DNA of 64,000 nucleotides. Source: Anisakis pegreffii (Eukaryota > Nematoda > Chromadorea > Rhabditida > Anisakidae). A program made the position numbers and the translations under genes. Within the stretch, counting starts at the first letter, position 1. Every line of letters begins with the position of its first letter. The DNA lies in the NCBI GenBank assembly GCA_035041965.1, contig JAPYMA010003014.1, forward strand, positions 432,769 to 496,768, read 5' to 3'. The notes beneath the pieces were generated by a model. That model was not told the origin of the DNA and searched no databases. It saw only the letters and a list, made by a program, of their open reading frames with translations. This document shows, piece by piece, positions 1 to 13,400 of this stretch.

Positions 1-1409
1 GTCTGAATCTGTGAGATTTATTTTGAAACGCTTCATTTTGTATCATGTGACGATTTTTTTCTTCATTACGACAAAACAATCATTGAGTGAGATGAACCTG
101 AATTTAGCTGAATTTGTTTATAAGTGCTGTTTTTGTAGATTTATTGTTTCTTGATGTCACTTCAGAAAGCGGTCACTAGACTGTTTATGTCACTTTTCGA
201 TGTACTTTCGTGTGTGTTTGTGTGTGTGTAATCATTTGATTGATTACAAGAGTTCCGTGGAAAGCATAATTTTATCTTATGATTAGTACTATTTATTTTT
301 TTGGATTCATCATTTTGATTATCGTGATTTTTTGTCGTCTTTTGCACCACATTTTCACCCGACTCGTCTCCCGTCTCCCGTTCTCCATTCGAATTACCAG
401 CAAACCTAGAATAGTGTATGTGATCATTTCGCTGTTTTTATCAAATCAAATAGTTATTTCATATCAGTAATCTTGATTAATATCATATCAATAATGTTCA
501 AATTCATTTGATGACATTCAAGCCGTAGGGAAGTGAGTAGACATTAATTGATCGCAGCAGCTACATCAACACATATCCATGTTCATCTCCAATTACATTT
601 TGCTCGTCCACATTTCTGTGTTCACTGCATGACACATGTGTATTTTCGTCGTCTACACAAGCAATTTCCTGAGCACCCAAAATAGACTGCATAAAATATG
701 ATACGGCGAATCTATTTCTCATTAGTGCATAGTTCATGAATGAATTTATTCGGATAGTTCTGAACGGAAACAATCATATTGTTAAGTGTTGAAGAGCCAT
801 GAGGAGAGTCATAAAAACGTATGCTGATTGAAATAAAAACTGAGAGTGCATCGATTGATTCAATAAAGCTGTATTGTAAAACTGTTTTAGAAGTATGACA
901 GGAAAATGATTGATGATATGCTGTCAGTTTAGTGAAGAAGACATGAATGAATGTAGTGAGAACGTGTGATCAGATAAGCCGTTTACATGGATACGTATTA
1001 ATTAGTGTGGTGTTTTATGTTAAAGAGCCAGTGCACTGTAGACTTGTTTCGTTAGCGTTTTATGACGATGCCCACAGAATAGATAATGTTTTGTTGCTGG
1101 CAAAATTGATAAGATTACATCAAAACGGGTCGTATTATATTTTTGTTTTATCAGATCTATTATTCACTGACGAGTACGTTCTGAACTGAACATACGTCGG
1201 TGGTTTGTTGTGCTCTTTTGTTCGTTTGTTCGTCAAAATTGCACCTACACACCAACAAACACCCACCCACCCACCTATCCATCCATCCATCCACCCATCA
1301 GTCGATTCATCAATCCATCCGAACAGACAGATAGAAAGACGAAAAACTGACTAATTGAATGATAAGGATAGTGAGTAGTGGTAAAAGCGACGAGCAATTG
1401 TGAATTTAG
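1..1409. other. Upstream region of the large SET gene, no gene seen
   Basis: This stretch is AT-rich. Its open frames are short, unphased and compositionally like spacer, so I see no coding gene. It should contain the promoter and 5' untranslated region of the SET-domain gene that follows. A C-rich run of CCCA and CATC units lies at 1259-1299. A possible tiny first coding exon, ATG ATA AGG ATA at 1359-1370, is followed by a GTGAGT donor (see the SET gene). Confidence 0.5.
1259..1299. repeat. CCCA/CATC simple repeat upstream of the SET gene
   Basis: A tandem run of CCCA and then ATCC units is visible. The minus strand carries three GGG runs separated by single T residues. It lies about 60-100 bases upstream of the candidate start codon, so it may be in the core promoter or 5' UTR. 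Confidence 0.7.
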
Positions 1410-4400
1410 GTGATTTATTCGTCGTCGTCATCGTCACCGACGCTCGACGGTCATCGAACCGACGACGCTAGTTATCAGCCGAGTAAAGAAGGAGATGAGA
1501 GCGGCAGCAACAGAACGATATCGCAAGCAAGTGCGTCAGCCGATGGTATCATCACTACCCCGAAAACAGTATTGTCATGCAATGACCGTAAGAGTGTTGC
1601 ACATGAATTGTCGTCGTCATTAACACATCAGCAGCAGAACACACCTTGTTTGCAAGAAGACATGAACACTGCACAAACTCAAACATTAATCACTGCTCGT
1701 GGACATAACTATATTGCTGGTGGTGGTGCTGATACGAGGAGTCATCTTAAATCATCAAACGCACAGCAACAAACATCTTCATATTTTGCACAACAGCAAC
1801 AGACGTGGACTGATGAAACGACTGGTAATAATCATTTGGTGGATGATAAACAGCAGAGATCAATGCACCACCACGAGCAACAATCAGCAGTTGTGTTGAG
1901 TTATCATAATCGATTGTATGATGCGAATGGTCGTCTTCAGGATGGTGTGGAAATTTTGGACGAGGGTCGATTGCATCTTAATCAAACATCTGCTGTTAGT
2001 GGTGGTGCTGTAGCCGTGGAAAAAGGACAGCCACAGCCACATCATCATCACCGTCATCAGCAGCAAGGAGAACAAGGAGGAACGGCTGAGGAAATGGATA
2101 GATATGTGGAAGAATTTTTGAGACAACATCAGAAATCAATGCAACCGAACGCCGCCGCAGCATCAGCATCGTTGTTGTCGTCAACATCGGACGATCAGCA
2201 GCATTATGCAGATGAAATGAATGTGAAGCAGATCATATGCGATAGCAACAGTGAGATGATAACATGGATGGATGAGGGTGATAATGGTGGTCAAGATGTG
2301 AACAAGAAGCAAACAATTCAGGCAGTTACAAATACAGCAGCATCAGCAGCAATCAACTCATCAAACTGCGCGCGATCAGCAGCACCCACCACATCGACAC
2401 CGATGCACGTGCGTCCACAGCAAAAACAGGTACTTCTAGTTGAGACATTACAATTAGCCAATAATGCACGCCTGCCTACTCATCATCTCATCTTGCCCAT
2501 TTATAATATTTACTATCGCTATTAATCTATCAATCTATCTGTCTAGACGATAGTGAAGTAATAATTAGATTTTAACGTATTGTTTTGTACGTGTGGGTGT
2601 TTGTGTGTGTGTATGTGTACGTGTACATGTACGTGTGTGTATCAATGCATGAAGTTTATACCACAAAACACATAGAGTGCTGGTGCAGTTTTGCAATGTT
2701 GAATAATTTTTTGTTTTCTGATCCATCCAAAAAGATAAGTGAAATGTTGTGGTTTGAAGTGATACATTTATCTAACTGGATAGCTTGAGGAAAGTATTTT
2801 AGAGGTGAATAGCATTGCTGAAATTGATAATGTACAATGAATGAATGACATTCACAAAAACTACATTGTTTAGGCAGCGAGCGTTTGGATAAAACGATAA
2901 TAATGAATTTCACTCGAGTTGTTTCACTCATAGGGGAACGGAGAGTTTGCTAGGTGCAGATATTCAGCATGACCGTTAGATCAGATTAGAAAAATTAATG
3001 TGTTTTGATAAATTTAGTGGAGGACATCAGCAGCCAGCAGTTTAGGTTGTATGCACGTCGTCACTGCATGATATTAGCTATGTTTGTGTGTCTTTATTTC
3101 TTCACAGTTCTTAAGCACTTCTCATTTGAATATTCGCATTTGAGAGCAACAAAACATTAGGAGTTAGTTTACAGTTATTGAAATATAATAGATCAAATAA
3201 GAAAAACATGAATTTATTGGGTATCACTTGAAGGTTTTTCATATAATTTCATTGCTTTTTGAGAGGTAGTTTCATGAGGGATTCACTTTGCAAAAACAGT
3301 CATTTGAAAGTTATCTTCCTTTTTTGTTGCAAAACAACAATACAATAAGTATTCATGCAGATCGCTCCATCCAAAAATCAGTCTTATTGTTAAATGTCTC
3401 ACGCGCGGGCAAGCCACTATTTGAGTTGAGATTTCGGTATTGTTGAGAAAGTAAGAAAACAAAACAAAAATGAAAATCCTTTTCAAGCATTTGTCTTTTG
3501 GTTCGATCGAAGTGAAGTGTTATTGTGTTCTTTCAGTCATCCATCGTACAAGAACCATCTTCGTACGATTATGGAGTGCCATCATTTGAGGCAGTGCCCT
3601 CATCGAATGCACGACGGAGTCTTCCGTCTCGTGGCAGAGGAGGCGCTAGAACTGTTAGTAATTCAGTGATAATCTATATTACAGCATAGAATTTCGCATC
3701 CAGTTTTCAAATCATTTATCGTGGATATTCAGTGATATTAATTGTGAACACTTACTTTTGGACGGAATAAGATAATTGAAGCGAAAGTTGAGAATCACTT
3801 CAAAAGACGACAGTGCTTCCGAATGTTTATTATGAAGAAAGTAAGGGAGGATCATTTACAGTCGAGGATTCGTTCGTCGCAGAGTGCCAATTATGCTGGA
3901 GGAGGTGGTAGTGGTCTGCCAATAGCAACAGCAGGAGCAGCAGCACATCAACAACAACAAGTGAAGACCATGCACTCATCTCAGTCCCCTATAAGATCAG
4001 CCAAACCACATTCACAGGTTGCGAAGTTGTATTCAGTAGATAAAATTGTTGCGAAATTGTATTCAGTGAAGACCATGATACACTTTCTTTCGTTTTGATT
4101 TGTGGCTCAAGTGGTCGCTTCGAATCGACTCAGTGCAAATGACGAAGCAAATTTCGGTATTGTTTCAGTCACCGTATCGCGCCAGTGGCCCACGTCTATC
4201 GTCTACTCCAAGTGGTGCGGTCACAGCAGCAGCACATCGTCAAATTCCGACGTCACCAGGCCATGTGGCCGGTGTGTTCTCATCGTCTGCACAACACACA
4301 CCAGCAGCTGTGTTGTCACCACCCCGAATACGATTGCACAGTCGCAATACAACTGGTGTCATTCAACAGCAATTGTCAAACGATGAGTTCATTAAGCAAC

Positions 4401-7400
4401 AACAGCAAATCTCATCTCAGCACCTTATCCCAACCCAACCTCCACCGATTTCAATGCCTCATTCGGATATGCTGGTAAATGATGCTAAAACAAGCAATCA
4501 AAATGAAACAAATAGCAATAGCAACATATTGCTCACACAGCCACAACAGTATCAATCATCATCAGATCAGAGTCAACTCAGTTCACCTGAGCAACAACAA
4601 CAGCATCATCATCAGCAGCAGCACGTTAATGCAATGCCTCCTCAAAATATTGTCGCGGAGCAACAAGATCACGCAATGATGTCAGCTGCTACAACACCAA
4701 ATATTCATTATTTGGCGGCGTTAGGTTAGCATTTTTGTGATTTTTTTAATTGTTTGTTTTGGTGTTCTGCTTTTTTTGATGGTCTCAGTGATTTTCAGTG
4801 GAATTTGCTCAGTGATTCACTCATTTATTTATTTGAATAGATTCATCACAGATAGTAGTGTTTTTACAGTCAATAATCTGTTTGCACTCCCATTGACGAG
4901 TGAATTAAATTTTATCGCCATGAAAGTTGTGTGCATTTTGATCAAATCAATTGGATCTGTGTCGTTCATCGTTTTTCTTCATTTGAGTCTGTAGTGTTTT
5001 GATAGTTGAGTTGATTTGTGAGCAGAATGACTGAAGAGTTCTGTTTGAAGCTCAGCAATCTGCTGCAGCAGCGTCACAAATGCAATTGCAAGGTGGTGTT
5101 CCAATGGACACCCTGAATTATGCTCAACAACAACAACAAGCGCACAATACGAACGCACCGAACAACACAAGGATGATCGAGATTCCACCAGCCCACCTGA
5201 GTCATCTACAAGCAGCAGCTTACATCAACGAAGAGTTATCAAGTGGCGATGAATTGCTGCTTGCACAAACTGCTGAGCATCTGCAACGGGGTCAGTTCAA
5301 TGCACCAACTCGCCAACCACTACTCATGGGTAGATCGTCAACTAGTGCTGCTGAGGAAGAGAATAGTTTCACGGGTTTGTTTTCAGTTGAGTTGATTTCG
5401 GATTCATTTGGAGGTTATTGTGTAGAAGTGGTTGTAGTGGAAATGTGTAAGGATATTGTGATGCAAAAGCAAAAATTGAAGGAAGTTTTGAATATTGGTG
5501 GTGTTATTTCGAGGCTTAATTGAAGCGTTTTAAAGCGTTTCTTATTACCTTATGAGTAAAACTGTATGAAATGTATATGTGTGAATAATATTAATAACGT
5601 GATGAATAAGAAAATAACATAATCAGTGATGAATTTTGCGATTGGTTGTTCGATTGGAAGAATTTTCAGAGGATTTGACGGAAGAAAAAGGTACCGAAGA
5701 AGAATGCGGTGGCGATAGGCGAAGAGTTGAGAACAACGCGTATTCGTCGTCACAAAGCGATGCCGATGACAGCACGAATGGGGAGGAAGATTCGTGGGGT
5801 GAAGACTACACGACCAGATGCCTGTGCGGTTTGGATCATAACGATGAGTTTATGATTCAGTGCGATGTTTGCAAGTGAGTGTCGTTCTTTGTTTTTGATT
5901 TCACATGTAATAATTCGTAACAGTGGTAACTGAGAAGATAAGAACTGCATTTTCGTATTGCCTTTCGAGAGGTATCATTATTATTGCTCTAACGAGTGTT
6001 ATAAGTAAGTGAATGTTATAAACTCGAGTTATTGTAAGTGTTTGCTTGAATGCAATAAGTTAGAATACAAATTTGATTGATGTTTGATGAAATGTGCGTC
6101 GATTCAAGGGTATGGCAACACTGTAAATGTATGGGAATGGATCGAAAGCACATTCCAAAAGTGTACAAATGTGAAGTGTGCAATCCGAGGCCGTTGAAAA
6201 TGACCAGGACTGAGGCACGTGACATGCAGTTGAAAGCGCTGGCGAAACTTCGCAAAGAAAAGGAACGACGAAAGACGCGCACTGCGAAACATAAAGATGA
6301 ACGAAGTGGTAGCAAGAAGAGACAGTTGACGACAAAAACGGTTAGTGAACGTGAGGAATGGAACCTCAAGCTTCAGTCATTTATGAATCGTGTACGGGTA
6401 TAAAATCGATGAAATGATGTGCTCTCGATGAGAAAAATATGCATCATTAGATGATAAATTCACCAATGTTTATAATTTCAGGATAACAAGAAAAAGAAGA
6501 GTGCCATTATGAAAAAGCAACAACAGCAACACCAACAACAACAACAGCAGCAATTGAACGAACAACATTTTCAACAGACGAACACATATGAATACTCGCG
6601 TGCTGTTATGGCATTCGCTCGAAGACATGAGGACACGGTTTGTTCATCTATTCGATTTTTGATCATTTTGAAAAATTCCGGTTATTTTGGAAAAAAGGAT
6701 TTCTTCGCGCTTTTCATCTCCATTGAGAAGTAAATAATGAATTCACGCAAGCGGATTGGTTTCATGAACAAATATTTATTTGAATGACTAAAACAGGCAA
6801 TAAAAGTGGTGGTGACTTATGCGATGAGATGTATCAAGTGGGAGAGGAGTTTTATTGTGACGAACGATATTGCATTGAATGTTTGCGGTAATGAACGATT
6901 GAGTTTCAGTGTGATGCGCCGAAAGTGGATGCGATAAAGGGTAATGATGGTCTGGCGGTGATGTTCGTCACTCAGATTGTTCGCGGGCTGGTTTCGTTGC
7001 GCTCATTCGACATCTACGAGCCAGTAGTGTACGTTTGTGGACGAGTTAGTCTACCGAGTGAGTGCCCGGGCAGGGAGAAACCAGGCGCTGTGTTGCCTTT
7101 TGTTATCTTGTATAGGTGAGTGTGCATCATTTCACTGGGTCTTTGCTTATCTTATCTTTTTTTTTTGGAATTGTATCTGTTTTATGTCATTTCTTCGGTG
7201 TTATCTTTGATATTAAATATCTATACGTTTTACAGTTGTGAATATCTATTGATTAGATATGCGTTTATGTGTTAAATATGTAAATGCGAACGTTTGATTT
7301 GAATTGAATTTATATTCATTTAGTGATCTGTATTTGGATGGTGAGAGTACGCCAACGAATCTGTGCATCGATATGCGTAAGATGGGAAGTGTGGCACGTT

Positions 7401-10400
7401 TTGCGCGTCGTTCGTGTCATCCGAATGTGAAACTGCAACATTTCTTCTGTGGTGGTAAACTGCATATTATTGCGAGTGCAACGGAAAAAGTTGAACGTGG
7501 TGATGAGGTGAGTAGTGGAATGGTTGTTGTTTTTTTTGCAACACAGTGATGATTGATCTCAAATTGTTATCAATAGCAGCCATGGCATCTTTGATCCTTT
7601 CATCGCTATTTTGTTGATTCGTTTCGTTTTTCGTTTATTCTCTTTCTTTCAATGCTGAAATTGTTGTGCAAATGGATGGACGATAGGCGGTGATTGGAAG
7701 AAAGGAAGGAAGGAGAGAAGTACATTTCTCGATTGCATCTTGGCATTTGAGATTGCTGTGAACGAATTGAATTCGAGATTTTGTGCATTCAGTTGTTTTT
7801 TGCTCTAATCGAAAAATGAAAGGAAATGGCAAATTTTAGATAACGCTACCGTTCGACAATGATTTTGCACTGTCGAACGAGAAGCTGGTTTGTGCGTGTT
7901 GTGCGCAACGTGAAGAGGACGAAGCGTTGTTGTATCCGACACCATCAGAAGATTCGTACGTGTGTCCAATTACAATGCACAATCACGAGCTGGCGCAACG
8001 TGAACAACTCGTTGCACCGATACAGGTTTGTATTTGGTTTTGTGAGTTTTATTTGCGTTTTTGTGATATCTTCTTCAAGGAGACACACTAATGTGTCTAG
8101 CAATGAGACGTTGTTTTGTTGAACAAAAAAGTTTTTGAGTGGTATTTTGGTTCACTGGTGGTATTTTTTGGTGTGCTGAGTTGCTTTACTGAAATGTTGA
8201 AACTTTATGCGTGAGTATGGAAAATTCTGTTCGAGGAGAAAGTTGTTTTATTAAGTTGACCGCAAGCAGAATTTTCTCTCATATTCCATATTCCAGACGG
8301 AACCACCGAAGAAAGTTCTGAGCAAAAAGGGAACGTCAGCCGCGACGGCAAAATTGACTAACAAAATGAGCCAAAAAAAGAAGGCGAATGCGAAGAAAAT
8401 TGGAATGTCGTTCGCAAAAATGTTGCATAAGAAAGCGTTGCGACGTGCACAAAAAGCGAAAGGAATGCACAAAACGGATGGCAGAGGTCGGCCACGAACT
8501 GTTGGTGTTAAACGAAGAGGAGCAGGCACGTCGAACGCAGTGGGACGTCCAAGGAATACCCCAGCCATAAGCGCCGGAACCGGTGTTGCTGATACATCGG
8601 TAACATCAGATTCTCAAACAAAACTGGAAATGGATAAATTTGAGCAGAATGAGAAGAATGTTGAGCAGTCGAAGCCAGTAGTGGAGTTGACAGCATCAAC
8701 ATCAGCATCAGTGGTGGCTGGTGGTGCTGCGAGTAATACAGATGAGGAGAGTGGGCCAGCGACACGAAGGAGTATCACGTCGAGGACAACACCAATAGGA
8801 GTTGAAAAGTAGGCTTGAATGTTGTATTGATTTTGTTTTGTTTTGTTTTTTGCCCTGAAAAATTTGTGATTATTCAATATTTCGGTTCGGACTATGGTGT
8901 GTGTGTGTGTTTGTGTATTCGAACAAAGGGTTGGTTGCACTGAATGATCACTGATGAATGTTGAAAGTAGTTCAGCGAGTATTTTATCTTTGATGAATAT
9001 TAGTGAAATTGATCGTTGATTATGCGGTGCCGAACGAAGTAACTGTTTCTGAGTTAAATGGAGGAGAGTTTTATTGAGATGCAAGGAAGCTGGACTGAGA
9101 TTGTTTTGACTTCAGAAAATCAACAGCGGCCAAATCGAATCATTCATCAGTGACGAAGAAGACGTCAAGTCAAAAACGTAAAGCCACAATAAAATTGAAG
9201 CGAAGGACCACAAAAAGCACATCGGCACTGAGAATAGTCGGTACTGAGTCGGGCAGTACCAGTGCAATAAACGATGAAGGAGCAGTTGGTGATCGTAGCG
9301 GAGATGTCGTCGTCACGCCAGACGGGTAAAACTTTCTTTCTAGTAAATATGTAACTGTAACTTATAACTTATTGTAACTGTAACTGTAAAACTTTCTGTG
9401 ATATGTATAATGTAACTGTAACATTCGTATTGATCCCCTCTCAAAAAGATTTTCTTAGATGTTTGTCAATTTTTGAGTTCATTTCCACTTGAATTTGCAT
9501 GATCAGTTTTGTTGGTAGAAAATGAAAACTGAACAATGTTAGCAGTGTAAATTTGGTCTCATTTGAAGGCAATTATTTTGAATTTGGTATTTCAGTTGGA
9601 TTTGGTACATATGTTTGCTTGTGGTTAATTGTGTCCGGTTTGTATTTTTAGTGAACCGAATGAGGAGACGGTGCTTTCTGATTCGGAATCATCACGACGC
9701 AAATCCACTCGTTCATCGACTCTCGCAACTTCCAGTCCAGCTGGCTCACAACTGAACGCGTCTATTAAAGTGAGTGGGAATCGCTTTTTTGTTAAGACTG
9801 AATTTTCACAACGAAACGTTTCGATGTTTTGTTTTTATTGTTTCAATTGAATTATGTGGAACGAGTTAGATCTTGACGATATCGAATTGTAACTTCGATG
9901 ATGATATCAAATGAAATCACGTGATTGCTTAATTTTATAGGATGAAGAAGATGAGTCTGCAAACCTCACAATACCAACGAGTAAAATTGCTGATTCTGCT
10001 GAAACGGTGCAACAAGTGAAAATTGAGGGTGATAATAGTAAGGAAGAGGAGAAAGCATCGAGTAATGAAGAACGACGCATGACACGTGGTAGATTACAGA
10101 AAGAGTTGGAAGGCAAGGAACAAAATGAGAGGCGGGAATTGAGCGTTGATCCGAAACAAATTGTTGAGATAAAGGCCGAGCCGAAAGATGCATCGAAGGA
10201 GTTGCCGTCTGAACAAAATCCTCAAAAAGAGACCGTGGCTGATCGAAATGTGGCCGATGTCAAGACTGAGCCAGCGGACCAAGTTGAAACAACGAAGAAA
10301 GTCGGTGGTCGCGGCAAACGAAAGAGTGTAATCGTCAAGAGTGACGGAGACAATAACGACGAGGAGGAGAGCAAGAAGAAACGTGAAAGCACGAAGTTGC

Positions 10401-13400
10401 ACGCTCGAAGGGCATCATCATCGCAGCAGTCGATGGCTGCAGCTGCACACGAAATGAATTATATGCTTCCGGAAGATCGAAACAAAGCCGTGGTGAGTGT
10501 TGTTTTTTAACTTTTTTGTCGTGTCGTCCTATCGTGATATTCGTAAATTTACATGTGAGTGGGGGGATTGAATAAATATGTGAGCACTTGGTTGATTTAT
10601 GGAACTTAGAGAGGAGTTCAGTTTGTGTAGCTCATTAGCGAGTAGCCATGCGCATAAATGAACATTTGCCTTCACTTAAACAATGGATCACTTTGTTGTT
10701 TATTCGTAGTCAGTATGTTTATTTTTATTGTTATCGGTTTGATTTTTTTGTCAGTAGTTTTTTTAATATCATTGTTGCGATTTTTGTTGCAAACAACTGT
10801 ATCGAGGTTGTTGCAACAACAACATTTTAAGTTTATTGCCTTTTTAAACGATAAACTGTTTGCTTGATGAAGTTTGCTCATCTTAAGCCGATGATTCAGA
10901 GTCGAGAGGAACGTAAACTGCAACAGCAAATCGCATTAATGGAACGTTTGCAAGCACAAGCAAAACGAAAAGAGAATAAGAAACATCACGCAAACGAACA
11001 GTCATCACATCATCACCACCAGCACCAAGATAATATCAGCACAACGAACGTCACTGATGGTGGAGCGTCGACAGTGGAAATACAAGACGACGAAACAAAA
11101 TCGTATGTTTATTTTGTTTATTTCTTCATTTGATTTTATCCAAGATGTTCCTGATAAGAGTAATGATAATTATCATTATTGATATTGCCTATTCTAACTG
11201 TTTAAAGTAAATTTTTATTCAAGTAATACGAGCGGCGGCAATAAGAGAGCATCACGAGCGAGTGTTCGTCGCAGTAGTATGAATGCTACAGCAGCAGCTG
11301 AGAGTAAGAAAGCACGAGTCTCAGGAGGAGCATCGTCAAACAACAAACGCTCGAGTCTATCGAGGGAAAGTGATGATGCGCGACTGCAGGAAAGCGGTTA
11401 GAATATCCGTATTTTTAATTTTATGGTGCATATTTTTGGAGTCGGAAATGCACATGCCTGGCATGAAATTTAGCCGTTTTTATATCTATTTGTATTTTAC
11501 ATTATTCATTTATATTCATTCATTTGTATTTTAATATTCATTTGTATATTCAATATTGAGGTGAATATTAAATGCTTTTTATATTCATTTGTAGTTGCGA
11601 TCCATACACACATAAATGTATCAGTGTCATTCTTATTGTTAGGAATGGGAGATGTGAAAAAAGAAGCGAAAGAGGAGCCAATGGAATCTGAATGCAATGC
11701 TGCTGCTGCTGCAGTACCAACAACAGCAGCAAAAACGACGAATGTCTCATCGGCTGTGCCAACCTCAACTGTACATACGCCAATATCGCCTCCACCTCGC
11801 AAACGATGGGCATCAGCTTTGGCCAAGAACGAGACACAGTCGTCACACATTGATAGTTTGTTTTTGTTGTGGTTATTAAAATTCGTGTGAAACAATTTCA
11901 GTGGAGTTTTACGCGAATTTTTTTTTAGTCACAATCAGAAATGGAATGATATTCATTATGGAATATTGAAGGTGTTCTTGTTCCAGTTAATTCAAAGTTT
12001 TGCGTTTTTTCAACAGTGAATGAGCTGTTGGTGAATGGGATGGAAAGGCATAATTGTCACATAAAGGAGCGAGTTTATGTGAGCAGCAATAAGAGCATTT
12101 GTTTAGATGCAACACCGAAAAGTGGATTGAACGTAGTCCAGCAGCAACCGCCAGCCACAAGCACTCAAGCGAAGAATGCCTCCACTCCATCTCCAGTATC
12201 CGGTAAGAAGGCATGGCTACTGCAACGAGCAAAACAAACGCATGAAGAGAGCACAAAAATGGAATCTGAAACGCCATCGATATCACGAACAGCAGGAGTG
12301 TCTGCAAAAACGGTTAGTCTTTGTTAGGTTTCTTTTATTTAATTTTTTTTCTGAAGTAAAAATTCATGTGAAAGGCTGATTTGTTCTCGGTGTCTTGTCT
12401 TGAAGTAGTTGGATTGAAAATGCAAGTTTCTTTTTACCCATTTTCATGGGGAATGTTCTATATTTCAACGCTTAGCGATTAATATTGCACTCTAGTATAT
12501 TTAGGTTGTACAGATGAATAGGTGATATATAAGCAAGTCTGTAGGTTCTCTTTGTTGCTTTTGGCGATTCATCAGCGATAGACTGCATTGTACACATTTA
12601 CACAAAATGTTGGAAATTGTTTGGTTGGTGGACAATATTAAGGAACTATAAAAGATGTTCATTTCAGAGCGCATCACCATCAAAGAAGAGGAAAACAACA
12701 AATGAAGTGGATGTTGAGAAGTCAAAGATTTCTCATGTGGACGCCGCAGTTCTACTGACACAGATGGCTGGCGATAGCTCGAGATTGGACACGAATCTGA
12801 CGAATCCGTCATCATCAGAAACATCAAACGAAGCTCAGCGGCCAGTTGTCTCACCGTCGGGTGGTAGGTTTTTAGTTTATTTTCGGTTTTTTTTGGTATG
12901 CTTTAGCATCAAGCTGCGTTTTTTTGTACAGATTAGCGGCATTTGTTCTCTACATATTTTATCCCCATCCACATAGAAGACACTCGAGAAGTGTGTAGTT
13001 CAAAAGTGTTGAAGTGATTCGATTAACAAATTTGCTTCTGATGTCTCGAAGTGTCCTCTTGAAGAGCGCCATCATTTCAATTCAGATGGCTTCGATATCC
13101 GTGCACAAATTGGTAAGATTGCGGCCGCAGACATTGCGAGTGGTGCGAAAGAATTCACGTTGGTTGGTTTCTTATCGAATGATCATTTTGCGGTTTTGCC
13201 GTCAACATCGAAGATGAGTGCGCCCGAACAGAGCGGTGCTACTGCGAGTGTAGTGGCCAAAACGGTACCGACGAGTAATCCGGTTGGCCGACCACCGAAA
13301 AAGAAAATGTCATTAGACGAATATCGAAAACGCAAGACGACTTCATGTGATAAGTGAGTTTTGAATTGCGCGTAAAGTTGAAGTGTTTTTGCGTTTTTAC

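Noticed and set aside
11561..11642. Extension of the SET-gene exon upstream to an ATG at 11561
   Set aside because: The TGTTAG acceptor at 11637-11642 joins in phase 1 to the previous exon. The upstream peptide is hydrophobic intron sequence read through.
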